A stretch of 64,000 nt of DNA from Thermoanaerobacterales bacterium (GCA_012840135.1 DUMA01000024.1:1-64000), one strand, 5' to 3'; counted from the stretch's first letter, positions 54,613 through 62,440 are shown. Translations and numbers: made by a program. Notes: a model not told the origin generated them from the letters alone.

Positions 54613-55925
54613 TTGATATTGAAAAAGCAGTTCTTGCTATACTTTTGAAGCGCGGTGGAGATGACTGCATAAGCACATTAAAAAGCGAATATTTTCAGAA
54701 CCCGCAAAACAGGAGAATGTTCGATGCCATATATTACCTGTTTACAGAAAATAAACCGATAGATGCTGTGACCGTCGGCCAGGAAATAAAAAATGCAACA
54801 TATACAGTTTCGGTCTCAGAATATGCAGATTTAATGGTATGCACCAAACAAGAACTGGATGAGCTTATAAAAAAACTAAAAGAAGCTTACGCAAAGCGGA
54901 CCATAGTCCAGGCAATAAAAAAGACATATGACATACTGACGAAAGGCGGAGATGTTACAGAAGCAAGGGCAGGGTTAATAAACACCCTGGAAAATATAAA
55001 TATAACCGATGATACCGCAAAACCAAAGACAATGAAGCAAGCACTGCTTAAGACCATGGAATGGATCGAAAAACAATATATACTCCAGGAGGAAGAAAAA
55101 TTACTTACAACCCATCTTCCCGATCTCAACGATATGATAGGCGGGCTCATGCCACAGGATTTGATTCTTATTGGTGCCCGGCCTTCCGTGGGAAAAACAT
55201 CACTTGCCATGGATATAGCAAAACATGTGGCTATGAAGGGGCACAGGGTCCAGTTCGTAACCCTTGAAATGAGTGCAGAATCCCTTTGTATACGATATAT
55301 GGCTGGTGCAGCCGAAATGGATACCCAAAAAGTAAGGACCGGAAAGCTGAGTGATGAAGATTGGACAAAACTGGGGAAAGTTATAAAGCCCTTGGGGGAA
55401 CTGCAGATCATATTCGATGATGTGAGTAAAAATGTTACAGAAATAAAAGTAGCAGCTAAAGAAATCAAAGCCCAGGGTGAGCTTGACTTAATCATAATCG
55501 ACTATATACAACTATTACATCCCGAAGGCCGGCATGATACGAGAGAACAGGAAGTGGCATCCATCAGCCGAAGCCTTAAGGAGCTGGCGAAGGAACTGGA
55601 TGTGCCAGTTATAGCACTTGCCCAGTTAAGCAGGGAGGCCGAGGGGAAAAGACCTGTCCTGGGCCATTTAAGGGAATCCGGTGCCCAGGAACAAGATGCG
55701 GATCTGGTTATGTTTCTCTGGGAGCCCCCTGAAGATGAGCTAAAAAGTAAATGGCAGGCTGTAAGAAGTGCTTTAAATAACAAGGGTAACCGTTTGATTG
55801 AACTCATAGTAGCAAAACAGAGAAATGGGATGACGGGTGCTACATATTTATGCTACATCCCGGGAAGAACGATGTTTATGTGTATGCCGAAAGGTGGCGA
55901 TACCGGTGAAGAGGGTCATAAATGA
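54609..55925 (+). CDS. Replicative DNA helicase, DnaB family
   Basis: About 438 residues from ATG 54609 in an ATGA overlap with the organizer gene. The N-terminal DnaB domain (EKAVLAILLKRGGDD) is followed by the RecA-like motor: Walker A GARPSVGKTSL, H1a VTLEMSAESL, Walker B LIIIDYIQLL and LAQLSREAEGKRP, DLRESGAQEQDAD-like HLRESGAQEQDAD. It unwinds DNA at the phage fork. Confidence 0.93.
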   Translation: MIDIEKAVLAILLKRGGDDCISTLKSEYFQNPQNRRMFDAIYYLFTENKPIDAVTVGQEIKNATYTVSVSEYADLMVCTKQELDELIKKLKEAYAKRTIVQAIKKTYDILTKGGDVTEARAGLINTLENINITDDTAKPKTMKQALLKTMEWIEKQYILQEEEKLLTTHLPDLNDMIGGLMPQDLILIGARPSVGKTSLAMDIAKHVAMKGHRVQFVTLEMSAESLCIRYMAGAAEMDTQKVRTGKLSDEDWTKLGKVIKPLGELQIIFDDVSKNVTEIKVAAKEIKAQGELDLIIIDYIQLLHPEGRHDTREQEVASISRSLKELAKELDVPVIALAQLSREAEGKRPVLGHLRESGAQEQDADLVMFLWEPPEDELKSKWQAVRSALNNKGNRLIELIVAKQRNGMTGATYLCYIPGRTMFMCMPKGGDTGEEGHK

Positions 55926-55953
55926 AAATAGAAACTCTATGGAGATAAATACT

Positions 55954-56100
55954 TTGAACAAAATCATAAGAGCTATAGCCTTAGAGACGGATTATGACAA
56001 TCCGATTGAAGTTAAAGTCAGTTCATTGATAGTGCGGTATTTACAAAAGAAAAGAGAAAAGCTTTATCTGGAAGGTTTGGACCGGGGTGATAAGAAATGA
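55954..56100 (+). CDS. Small phage protein, unknown
   Basis: About 48 residues from TTG 55954, eight bases after GGAGA; ATG 55939 is an alternative. Helical, ending KKREKLYLEGLDRGDKK. It joins the next gene by an ATGA overlap. Confidence 0.5.
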   Translation: MNKIIRAIALETDYDNPIEVKVSSLIVRYLQKKREKLYLEGLDRGDKK

Positions 56101-56675
56101 GTATGGCTCATAATACATCAATCAGCAAGGTGGCTCATTGGCCATGGAGACTTCCACCAGCTGACAGGAAAGACGGAGAAGTTCGGACCTATTATTTAAC
56201 TCCGGAAGAATTAGAAAAATACAAAAGGAAGGATGAAAAGAAAATGGAGGAAAAGGTTATTTATAAAGAATCTAGTGTTAAACAAGAGGTAGCTCATCCC
56301 AAACCCTCACTAAAGGAAATACTTGAACAAAATTTTGCAACAGGGAAAAAGTCTATCGATGAAATAGCCCAGGATCTTAACATAAGGGCATCAATCGTAA
56401 AAGCTGCAGCGGCCAGATTGGGATATATCAAGAAAAAAGAAAAAGCAGTAGAAAAAATAAGCCAAAAAATAGTATTTAAAATTGGAGTATTTAACGGAAA
56501 AACTTCCGATGCAGAATTTGAATACAGATTTAGCGGAAATAAAGTAACAGTAAAGCAAGATAAGCGCCATATGATAATTCTTGAGCTAGAAAGTATCGAT
56601 GATTTCATCACGGAAATTAAAGCGGTAAAAGAAAAAATTGAGGCCATAGGGGGTGTAAGCGGTGTATCAATATAA
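56097..56675 (+). CDS. Phage protein with helix-turn-helix-like segment, unknown
   Basis: A 192-residue protein. A charged N-terminus is followed by a helix-turn-helix-like stretch (KSIDEIAQDLNIRASIVKAAAARL) and a C-terminal strand-rich part ending in a helix. It may bind DNA. No family recognised. Confidence 0.55.
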   Translation: MSMAHNTSISKVAHWPWRLPPADRKDGEVRTYYLTPEELEKYKRKDEKKMEEKVIYKESSVKQEVAHPKPSLKEILEQNFATGKKSIDEIAQDLNIRASIVKAAAARLGYIKKKEKAVEKISQKIVFKIGVFNGKTSDAEFEYRFSGNKVTVKQDKRHMIILELESIDDFITEIKAVKEKIEAIGGVSGVSI

Positions 56676-56808
56676 AAGCCTTATCCAGGAGAGGGACAAG
56701 CTTATTGAAGAATATCCGAAAACCAGGGGAGAAGAACGGATCCGTATATTGGCCAGATTAGTGGCCATCGACGAAGAACTGGAGGTTAAAAATAATGACA
56801 AAATCTGA
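56662..56808 (+). CDS. Small phage protein, unknown
   Basis: A 48-residue charged helical protein from GTG 56662 (GGGGGTG upstream), overlapping its neighbours on both sides by 14 bp. The body reads as two helices with LIEEYPKTRGEERIRILARL. Confidence 0.55.
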   Translation: MYQYKSLIQERDKLIEEYPKTRGEERIRILARLVAIDEELEVKNNDKI

Positions 56809-56980
56809 ATCATGGCAACTACAAATTGAAAAGGCTAAGATTGAACTTGCTCTGGCAGAGCAGGACCTTAAAAATGCGGAACCAGATTTTGTTGTTGCTG
56901 CGGCCCATGAAGTGACGGCAAAACAAGAGAAGCTGAATGCCCTCATAGGCCGGGCGAAAAAAGAGATGATGACAGCATGA
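56795..56980 (+). CDS. Small coiled-coil phage protein, unknown
   Basis: A 61-residue protein after GGAGG, almost all helix (KAKIELALAEQDLKNAE). It overlaps the next start by 4 bp. Confidence 0.6.
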   Translation: MTKSESWQLQIEKAKIELALAEQDLKNAEPDFVVAAAHEVTAKQEKLNALIGRAKKEMMTA

Positions 56981-57177
56981 TGGGATTATCTATCAATGAT
57001 GATGTTAGATGTGGAACATGTAAATATTGGATAAATCGTATATGTAGGTTAAACGGGCTCCAAAGGGATGAAAATGAAATGAAGAAGTGTATCGGATGGA
57101 AAAAAGTGAGTCGGAAAAACGGGAGGAGAGACTTTGACACAAGAAAAAATACAAAGTCAAATACGGCAATGGGTTAA
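56977..57177 (+). CDS. Small Cys-containing phage protein
   Basis: A 66-residue protein with a CGTCKYW ... CRLNG ... KKCIGWK pattern, four cysteines that could bind zinc. Its C-terminal 15 codons overlap the following gene in another frame. Confidence 0.55.
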   Translation: MMGLSINDDVRCGTCKYWINRICRLNGLQRDENEMKKCIGWKKVSRKNGRRDFDTRKNTKSNTAMG

Positions 57178-57403
57178 GAGATATCGGAAAGTCTATAAAA
57201 AATCATACGGCAAGAACCGAAAGAGATTAAAAGAGATAGCCCAGAAAATATCTATACTCCTGAAAGAAAAGGAGAGGTTAAAAAATGTGGGTGAGGAGGC
57301 TAGTAGAGCGGATCATGCGATATCTACGGATAATAAGAAGCAAAAACACAGAAATAATCACGATAGGAGAATACGTAGCATACAAGCAGCCGGAGGTCTA
57401 TAA
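57134..57403 (+). CDS. Small basic phage protein, paralogous to the one at 60365
   Basis: An 89-residue protein from TTG 57134 after GGGAGGAGAG. Residues 1-50 (IRQWVKRYRKVYKKSYG ... ILLKEKERLK) resemble the 59-residue protein at 60365. The last 40 residues overlap the next gene in another frame over 119 bp and have a biased, low-complexity composition, so the original stop may have been lost. Confidence 0.5.
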   Translation: MTQEKIQSQIRQWVKRYRKVYKKSYGKNRKRLKEIAQKISILLKEKERLKNVGEEASRADHAISTDNKKQKHRNNHDRRIRSIQAAGGL

Positions 57404-57608
57404 AAACCTGAAGAAATATAGGGAATATGTCAAACAAAAAAGATCTAGTGAATTTGCAAAAGAGAGAGTCAGGGATATAACAGAGCAGATATTAAAAGCG
57501 GCTGATGTGAAAAACAAAGACAAGCAGTATATTGCAATCATGACCGAGCGGCCCAAACCGGGGAGGGGCGGGCTGCTCCCAAAAGAGAAGGGGGACGTGC
57601 TATGGTAG
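57285..57608 (+). CDS. Phage protein with GEY and ERPKPGRGGLL motifs (copy 1)
   Basis: A 107-residue protein; the ATG has AGAGAGG-like sequence upstream. It shares ITIGEYV and ERPKPGRGGLL with the protein at 60770, which confirms this frame as coding. Function unknown. Confidence 0.65.
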   Translation: MWVRRLVERIMRYLRIIRSKNTEIITIGEYVAYKQPEVYKNLKKYREYVKQKRSSEFAKERVRDITEQILKAADVKNKDKQYIAIMTERPKPGRGGLLPKEKGDVLW

Positions 57609-57988
57609 AAATAATAGAAAAAATCAAAGCATTTGCTGAAATATTAAGCACTATTGATGACGAATGGTCACAATTACATCAGCAGCTTCAACAATGCGAC
57701 CTCGAATCCAGTGATCTATTACATGAAATTGAACTTAGCAAGTTTAATGCTTGTGAGGGCTATTTACTAGCCAAGAAACTTCAGGAAGTCAGGCGACGTA
57801 GAAGAGAGATTAAAAACACTCAAGAGATTTTACAATGTATTAAGGATTTTGCTGGTAATAATAAAAATCTGGCCATTGCACTTTATAAGCTGATAAAAAG
57901 CATGGAAGAAAAATTGGAAATACAGCAAAGCAGAGTTTATGTTCCAAGGGTAAGGCAAGATATAAAACTTGCGAGAGAAGCAATTTAA
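57602..57988 (+). CDS. Helical phage protein, unknown
   Basis: A 128-residue protein after GGGGGACG, overlapping its neighbour by 7 bp. Two long helical regions (DEWSQLHQQLQQCDLE, AKKLQEVRRRRREIKN). It holds the position that the late-regulator-like protein has in the second copy of this module but lacks its helix-turn-helix. Confidence 0.6.
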   Translation: MVEIIEKIKAFAEILSTIDDEWSQLHQQLQQCDLESSDLLHEIELSKFNACEGYLLAKKLQEVRRRRREIKNTQEILQCIKDFAGNNKNLAIALYKLIKSMEEKLEIQQSRVYVPRVRQDIKLAREAI

Positions 57989-58013
57989 ATAAGTTTTAAA
58001 CCGGAGGGATAAT

Positions 58014-58184
58014 ATGGGTGGAAAAAAGGAAAAGCTTTTTAATCATATTTCAGCATTTGTATATAATGTGCTAAATAAAGCTGAAAAAGAAGACAAGCTT
58101 GATTATATCAATATTGAAATCACTAATCATAATGGAAACTTGCAAATGGACTATACGATTCGGGACCGGGGGAAAGCGTATTAA
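58014..58184 (+). CDS. Small phage protein, unknown
   Basis: A 56-residue protein from ATG 58014 after CGGAGGG. An N-terminal helix (LFNHISAFVYNVLNKAEKED) precedes a two-stranded end (YINIEITNHNGNLQMDYTIRD). No name can be supported. Confidence 0.65.
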   Translation: MGGKKEKLFNHISAFVYNVLNKAEKEDKLDYINIEITNHNGNLQMDYTIRDRGKAY

Positions 58185-58220
58185 TGCAGGAGTATGAAAT
58201 AATGTGAGGAGGAAAATAAA

Positions 58221-58541
58221 TTGAATCAACCGGAATATAGAGAATTTAGATGTTGCATGTGCCCAAATATAAATAAACCAGAAACACAATGCCCAGCAGG
58301 TCCATTAAAGCCAAAAGTCACACAATGCCGATTCGTTAAAATCTATGTAGATAATAGAGGCTGGAAATACAGAGTAATGGGTGGCATTGGCGGGGATGCC
58401 TATAAAGCCAGGTACCAGAAACCAGGGAAAGCTGGATGGCATTGTATGAGAAATTTGGAGTGGAGAAAGAGCTTCGACGAAGCCCAGAGCGATCTAAATG
58501 CCATGGCAAAATTGAAAAAATGGAATGAGTGTGATCCCTAG
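58221..58541 (+). CDS. Cys-rich phage protein, unknown
   Basis: A 106-residue protein from TTG 58221 after GAGGAGG. The N-terminus holds CCMCPN, TQCPAG and TQCRF cysteines, and there is a WHCMRN later. Possibly zinc-binding. Unknown function. Confidence 0.6.
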   Translation: MNQPEYREFRCCMCPNINKPETQCPAGPLKPKVTQCRFVKIYVDNRGWKYRVMGGIGGDAYKARYQKPGKAGWHCMRNLEWRKSFDEAQSDLNAMAKLKKWNECDP

Positions 58542-58590
58542 CAATATTAATGTCGGCAGAAGAATTCAAAGATGCGGGAGATGACCTGTT

Positions 58591-58887
58591 TTGATAGAAT
58601 ACCCGAAAGAAATTCAAACAGAAAATCAAAAAGCATGGTATCTCAGACACTTTCTAGGATTTACTTATGAACAGATAGGCCAGGAACTTAAATATTCAAA
58701 ATCAGCAGTTCAAAAAGACTTTTTCCCAGAGCCAAGGAAATATCAAAGACAATCGACGGCAGTCATATACCGAAAGCAAATGGAATTTTGCCGGGAGGAA
58801 TGTAAAGAATCTCTATCAGATTGCCGTCAATGCAACCTTTATAAATTCATGGTTTCAAAGGTGCTTAAAAAGAGGGTGAGGGCTTGA
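58591..58887 (+). CDS. Phage protein with helix-turn-helix and Cys cluster
   Basis: A 98-residue protein from TTG 58591 after GGGAGATGA. Residues 12-45 read as a sigma-like helix-turn-helix (FLGFTYEQIGQELKYSKSAVQKDF). Four cysteines follow (CREEC, DCRQC). It may be a DNA-binding regulator. Confidence 0.6.
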   Translation: MIEYPKEIQTENQKAWYLRHFLGFTYEQIGQELKYSKSAVQKDFFPEPRKYQRQSTAVIYRKQMEFCREECKESLSDCRQCNLYKFMVSKVLKKRVRA

Positions 58888-59039
58888 ACAAATATGAAGT
58901 GTTGAGACTGTCAGTAATGAGGCAATATGTAGAAGGTAAAATAAACAGAATTACCTTTGATGCAAAAATAAAGATGATAAATGAGCAGGAGGAGAAGGAA
59001 AAGAAAAATGAAGCCGCTAAAAGAGATGGCTCCTCTTGA
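58884..59039 (+). CDS. Small phage protein, unknown
   Basis: A 51-residue protein from TTG 58884 (ATGA-like overlap with the previous stop, GAGGGTGAGGG upstream). Helical and charged. It overlaps the next gene by 32 bp. Confidence 0.5.
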   Translation: MNKYEVLRLSVMRQYVEGKINRITFDAKIKMINEQEEKEKKNEAAKRDGSS

Positions 59040-59256
59040 CCGCCAACGATGCAGAAAATGTGATTATCTTAATAACGATATACCAATAAGCAAAAAGAAA
59101 CCAAGATGCATTGGATCAGATAACCTACTTAATTGTGAAATATACATGAAGACAGGGCAATTGGAAACTAGAATAGATTATCTGACGGGGAAAAGTGGGC
59201 CGATGTTTATGTGTAGTAGAGAGCATGGGTGTTATGTCGATGATTTTAACGAGTAA
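59008..59256 (+). CDS. Cys-rich phage protein, unknown
   Basis: An 82-residue protein from ATG 59008 after AGGAGGAGAAGG (an earlier in-frame ATG at 58981 precedes that site). Cysteines in RCRKCDY, RCIG, NCEIY, MCSRE and GCYV suggest a zinc-stabilised fold. Confidence 0.6.
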   Translation: MKPLKEMAPLDRQRCRKCDYLNNDIPISKKKPRCIGSDNLLNCEIYMKTGQLETRIDYLTGKSGPMFMCSREHGCYVDDFNE

Positions 59257-59262
59257 AAAAGT

Positions 59263-59274
59263 TTGATGTACATC
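59263..59274. promoter_or_regulatory. Perfect 12-bp palindrome before the methyltransferase gene
   Basis: TGATGTACATCA is fully self-complementary and lies 37 bp before the methyltransferase start. It could be an operator; there is no other evidence. Confidence 0.3.
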
Positions 59275-59310
59275 ATGTAAATTATGCGACATAAAGGGGG
59301 TCAGAAATGG

Positions 59311-60006
59311 TTGAAATGTTTGGACCTTTATTGCAAAGCAGGTGGAGCGGCTAAAGGCTATCACATGGCAGGTTTTGAAGTTGTCGGAGTAGACATTGAA
59401 CCACAGCCAAATTACCCATATGAATTCATACAGGTTGATGCGCTGGAAATATTAAAAGACTTAAATTTTATAAGGCAGTTTGATTTTATACATGCAAGCC
59501 CGCCGTGTCAATTTTATACAAGGGCAAAATCATTATCTATAGCGAGAAATGGTGGTAAGTATGGAAATCATGTTGATTTAATATCACAGACAAGGGAATT
59601 GCTAAAAGCCACAGGAAAGCCATATGTTATTGAAAATGTTGCAGGGGCACCACTTATAAATCCTATAAAATTATTCGGTTCGCAGTTTAAAAATCTATAC
59701 ACGCAACGGGAAAGATGGTTTGAGAGCAATATCCCTTTAGTAGAGCCAGAAACACCAAAACAAAAAATGAAAACCCCAAGTGCCGGGAATGGCATAGGCG
59801 AAGATGGCTCAATATCAATATGCGGTAGCGGTGGAGTTAGAGGGCTTAATTCAACGCAAATACGTTTATATTGGGGATTTGCATTGGGTGGGATTGACTG
59901 GATGACAAGAGAGGAACTAGCGGAAGCAATACCGCCAGCATATACTGAATTTATAGGCAAACAAGTTATTGCTTACCTTAAAAAGAACAAAGAGAATTGC
60001 GCTTAA
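59311..60006 (+). CDS. Phage DNA cytosine-type methyltransferase
   Basis: About 231 residues from TTG 59311, which has GGGGGT upstream; ATG 59284 has no site. The SAM-binding motif opens LDLYCKAGGAAKGYHMAGF, an acidic residue follows in GVDIEPQPNYPY, and the catalytic Cys lies in ASPPCQF (PCQ motif of C5-cytosine enzymes). IENVAG supplies the ENV motif. It is short for the family and has a small target domain. No restriction enzyme is next to it, so it is an orphan that may protect phage DNA. Confidence 0.8.
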   Translation: MKCLDLYCKAGGAAKGYHMAGFEVVGVDIEPQPNYPYEFIQVDALEILKDLNFIRQFDFIHASPPCQFYTRAKSLSIARNGGKYGNHVDLISQTRELLKATGKPYVIENVAGAPLINPIKLFGSQFKNLYTQRERWFESNIPLVEPETPKQKMKTPSAGNGIGEDGSISICGSGGVRGLNSTQIRLYWGFALGGIDWMTREELAEAIPPAYTEFIGKQVIAYLKKNKENCA

Positions 60007-60033
60007 CAAAGAAAATGCGAAGGAGTGAGAAAA

Positions 60034-60375
60034 TTGAATAAGGCCGAAACTGTCGAAGATTTTATAAGGCGATTAGATGTAATGAGCGGAACGGGAAACG
60101 GCATTGGCAAAGTAACGGTTGAAAAAATTTGGAAATTCGCAGAAAAAGAAGGGTTCATAAAACAAAAAGATGATAAAACCTTAAAGCCTGATGGTGTAAT
60201 AAATGAAAACATAGAAACCCAGCTAATAGAAGCATTGGAGAAGGCAATACAGTTGATACTTGATGTATCAATTCGGAAAACAGCAGTTCCTTATGATACC
60301 ATTCATAGATGGGAAAATCTTATACAATATGCCAGAGAAAATGAAGAAAATGGGGGTAGGCTAAATGACTTTTGA
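60034..60375 (+). CDS. Phage protein, unknown
   Basis: About 113 residues from TTG 60034 after AAGGAGTGAG. A KAETVEDFIRRLDV opening and a long C-terminal helix (ETQLIEALEKAIQLILDV). No family recognised. Confidence 0.55.
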   Translation: MNKAETVEDFIRRLDVMSGTGNGIGKVTVEKIWKFAEKEGFIKQKDDKTLKPDGVINENIETQLIEALEKAIQLILDVSIRKTAVPYDTIHRWENLIQYARENEENGGRLNDF

Positions 60376-60544
60376 TGAAATTGATAATCGGATTAAAAAA
60401 CTGATTGAAAGGCATAAAAAGTTTTATCAAATATGCAAGAATGGTAAAGAAACACCAATTATTCGAAAAAAAATGATGAGTATTGCAGCAGAAATTAGTT
60501 GGCTGCTAGAGGAAAAAAGACGCTTAAGAAGTGATATTCCTTGA
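60365..60544 (+). CDS. Small phage protein, paralogous to the N-terminal part of 57134
   Basis: A 59-residue protein, ATG 60365, GGGGGTAGG upstream, overlapping its neighbours by 11 and 4 bp. It shares the layout IxxxIKKLIERHKKFY ... LLEEKRRL with the protein at 57134 but ends cleanly. Confidence 0.6.
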   Translation: MTFDEIDNRIKKLIERHKKFYQICKNGKETPIIRKKMMSIAAEISWLLEEKRRLRSDIP

Positions 60545-60759
60545 AAAATATAGAATATCAGCGGAAAATACAATGTTATCTAGTTGGGTGTAAATTTTAT
60601 TATAGATGCTTAGTTTATAGAGGCAAAGATTGTATCCGCCAGGGTGGAGATAAAATTCCTAGAATAAAGCCTTTAAAACGACGAATCTATCAAATTATAA
60701 CCTGTGGCCCGGGAGAGGAACCGGTTGTTAGAAAAGCGTCAGATCCGATATTCGGGTAA
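60541..60759 (+). CDS. Small Cys-containing phage protein, unknown
   Basis: A 72-residue protein from TTG 60541 (overlap with the previous stop). Cysteines in QCYLVGC, RCLVY and DCIRQ, then a basic segment (KPLKRRIYQI). Unknown. Confidence 0.5.
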   Translation: MKNIEYQRKIQCYLVGCKFYYRCLVYRGKDCIRQGGDKIPRIKPLKRRIYQIITCGPGEEPVVRKASDPIFG

Positions 60760-60769
60760 GGAGGTAGAA

Positions 60770-61054
60770 ATGAAATACTTAAAGTTACAACGGAAAAATT
60801 ATGGAGTAATGATTACAATAGGTGAATACATCAAAATAACGGATCCCGTAATTTATGATGAATTGATAACTTTTATGGCGATTGAAATCATACAAAAAAC
60901 TGAAGCCTGGAAACGTCTGAGCGATATAACTAATATAGTTTTGCAGACAGCAGAAGTTTATGGTGAAGATAAATTCTATGAAAAGATTATGCAGGAAAGG
61001 CCTAAACCCGGTCGGGGTGGATTGCTTCTAGGGGAAGGAGATGATGCGCTTTGA
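60770..61054 (+). CDS. Phage protein with GEY and ERPKPGRGGLL motifs (copy 2)
   Basis: A 94-residue protein from ATG 60770 after AAGGAGG. It shares MITIGEYIKI and ERPKPGRGGLL with the protein at 57285, from which it otherwise diverges. Unknown function; it precedes the late-regulator-like gene. Confidence 0.65.
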   Translation: MKYLKLQRKNYGVMITIGEYIKITDPVIYDELITFMAIEIIQKTEAWKRLSDITNIVLQTAEVYGEDKFYEKIMQERPKPGRGGLLLGEGDDAL

Positions 61055-61485
61055 GCCACAAAGAACTTTTACAGCAATATACGGATTTGCAAGCTGAAAT
61101 TAAGGATTTAGAAGACCGAATAAGAAAATTAGAAAATCAGGCCGATAAAATTGAATGTGATAGTGTGACAGGATCAGATAACAATTTTCCGTATACATTA
61201 AGAACTTTTCATATTGAAGGTTATAGTTATAAAAAACAACGAAGGTTAAGCCGATTAAAAAAACTTTTAAGCAAGAGAAAAGAAAAGTGCGAAGAGATGA
61301 AGTTAAGGATTGAAGAATTTATAAACAATATTCCGGATTCCAAGACACGAAGAGTTTTTCAATATCGTTATATCGACGGTTTATCATGGCAGATGATTGC
61401 CAGAAGAATTGGAAAACACGATGAAAGTTATCCGAGAAAAATTATTCATGATAAATATTTAGAGAATCCGAAAAATCCGAATTAG
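61051..61485 (+). CDS. Phage late-gene regulator-like protein (sigma-70 region 4-type end)
   Basis: A 144-residue protein from TTG 61051 after GGGGAAGGAGATG. Residues 1-90 are a coiled coil. The end (DSKTRRVFQYRYIDGLSWQMIARRI) is a sigma-like helix-turn-helix, as in ArpU/RinA or DUF1492 proteins that switch on packaging and structural genes. Its place just before the terminase genes fits that role. Confidence 0.7.
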   Translation: MSHKELLQQYTDLQAEIKDLEDRIRKLENQADKIECDSVTGSDNNFPYTLRTFHIEGYSYKKQRRLSRLKKLLSKRKEKCEEMKLRIEEFINNIPDSKTRRVFQYRYIDGLSWQMIARRIGKHDESYPRKIIHDKYLENPKNPN

Positions 61486-61525
61486 ATATGTTAATATGAT
61501 AGTAAGTGGTAGTATAGTTAGAATG

Positions 61526-61550
61526 AGCACCTGGAGATGGGTGCTTTTTA
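61526..61550 (+). terminator. Terminator after the late-regulator-like gene
   Basis: AGCACCT pairs with GGGTGCT around a short loop, followed by TTTTTATAT. It separates the early/middle operon from the HicAB and terminase genes. Confidence 0.75.
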
Positions 61551-61570
61551 TATACAAAAAAGACAGGCCA

Positions 61571-61981
61571 TTATGGCCTATCGTGAATACCTAAATGTTC
61601 TTTTAATGCTGATTGAAGCAGCTGAGAGAAATTAACATTCTTTTTTTCAGCTAAAGTTTTTAACCACTGCGGCATAGTTACGGTTGTTTTAACCGTTGCA
61701 GATTCTATAGCATTCCGGTATAAAGGCATATAAACTTCAACCAGCAATGGAATTTCGTTTGAATCTAATTTAAGGCTAACAATAGGTGAAGGAGAAGGGA
61801 TATCAATGCCATCTTCTTCCATACCGAACAGATGAAGTGCTAAAGCTTCTTTGGCGTTTTTAACGGCCTCATCCATATTTTTGGCATTTGACACGCAGCC
61901 GGGTAAATCGGGGAATGTAATGCCGATATTATCTTCATATTGAGTTAATATAGCTGGAAAAACATAAATATCCTTTTTCAT
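61571..61981 (-). CDS. hicB: HicB-family antitoxin
   Basis: A 136-residue protein after AAGGAGGT. The N-terminal HicB domain has FPAILTQYEDNIGITFPDLPGCVSNA and a KNAKEALALHL helix. The C-terminus (ATVKTTVTMPQWLKTLAEKKNVNFSQLLQSALKEHL) looks like a ribbon-helix-helix DNA-binding domain. It neutralises HicA and represses the operon. It is downstream of hicA by about 40 bp. Confidence 0.88.
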   Translation of the reverse strand: MKKDIYVFPAILTQYEDNIGITFPDLPGCVSNAKNMDEAVKNAKEALALHLFGMEEDGIDIPSPSPIVSLKLDSNEIPLLVEVYMPLYRNAIESATVKTTVTMPQWLKTLAEKKNVNFSQLLQSALKEHLGIHDRP

Positions 61982-62021
61982 GACGATACCTCCTTTTGGG
62001 TTTTCAGGGGAAAGCCAGGGA

Positions 62022-62213
62022 TTAGTTGAATTTAATCCCTGTTTGTGTTTCGATGCTTTTTAAGTTTTTTATTCCTAAATCCTTGACCGGATGTCTGATT
62101 GTTGTCAACCTATGGCCGTCTGTGTATTGGTAGTGGTCTCCAACTATTCTTTTTAAGTACCATCCATTTTGTTCGAGTATTTTAATTACTTCTCTTGATG
62201 AGTAAGATTTCAT
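62022..62213 (-). CDS. hicA: HicA-family mRNA interferase toxin
   Basis: A 63-residue protein after GGAAGGG. It has the family pattern SSREVIKILEQNGW, KRIVGDHYQYTDG with the catalytic His, then TTIRHPVKDLGIKNLKSI. HicA cleaves mRNA when HicB is lost. It is on the strand opposite to the phage genes, between the late regulator and terminase, a typical moron position. Confidence 0.88.
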   Translation of the reverse strand: MKSYSSREVIKILEQNGWYLKRIVGDHYQYTDGHRLTTIRHPVKDLGIKNLKSIETQTGIKFN

Positions 62214-62237
62214 TTACTTTCCCTTCCTGACGATTAT

Positions 62238-62266
62238 ATTATAACACGTCTTATTAGACGTGTCAA
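62238..62266 (-). promoter_or_regulatory. hicAB promoter with operator dyad in the spacer
   Basis: On the minus strand: TTGACA, exactly 17 bp, TATAAT, a full consensus promoter. The dyad ACACGTCT-TATT-AGACGTGT (62244-62263) fills the spacer, so a bound HicB dimer would exclude polymerase. Confidence 0.85.
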
Positions 62267-62299
62267 TAGTTTATATAAAAATATTTGTAGTTTTTATAT

Positions 62300-62440
62300 G
62301 TTTAAGGTGTACAAGCTCTGCGCACTAAGAGCGGGTCCTTCCAGAGGGGTAGGCCAAATGCGGGTCTGGCGAGGCCCGAAATTTCACCCAGTATGAAACA
62401 AAAAAATCTTGCAATTTTGCAACTTTTTTGGTGATAGAAA
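62300..62440. other. Gene-free stretch before terminase, candidate cos/packaging region
   Basis: A GC-rich block (about 62310-62395, with CTCTGCGCACTAAGAGCGGG and a CGGGTCTGGCGAGGCCCG inverted repeat) is followed by TTGCAATTTTGCAA (a repeat of the palindrome TTGCAA). It carries no convincing gene. In lambda-type phages the cos site and small-subunit binding sites lie directly before the small terminase gene. Confidence 0.35.
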
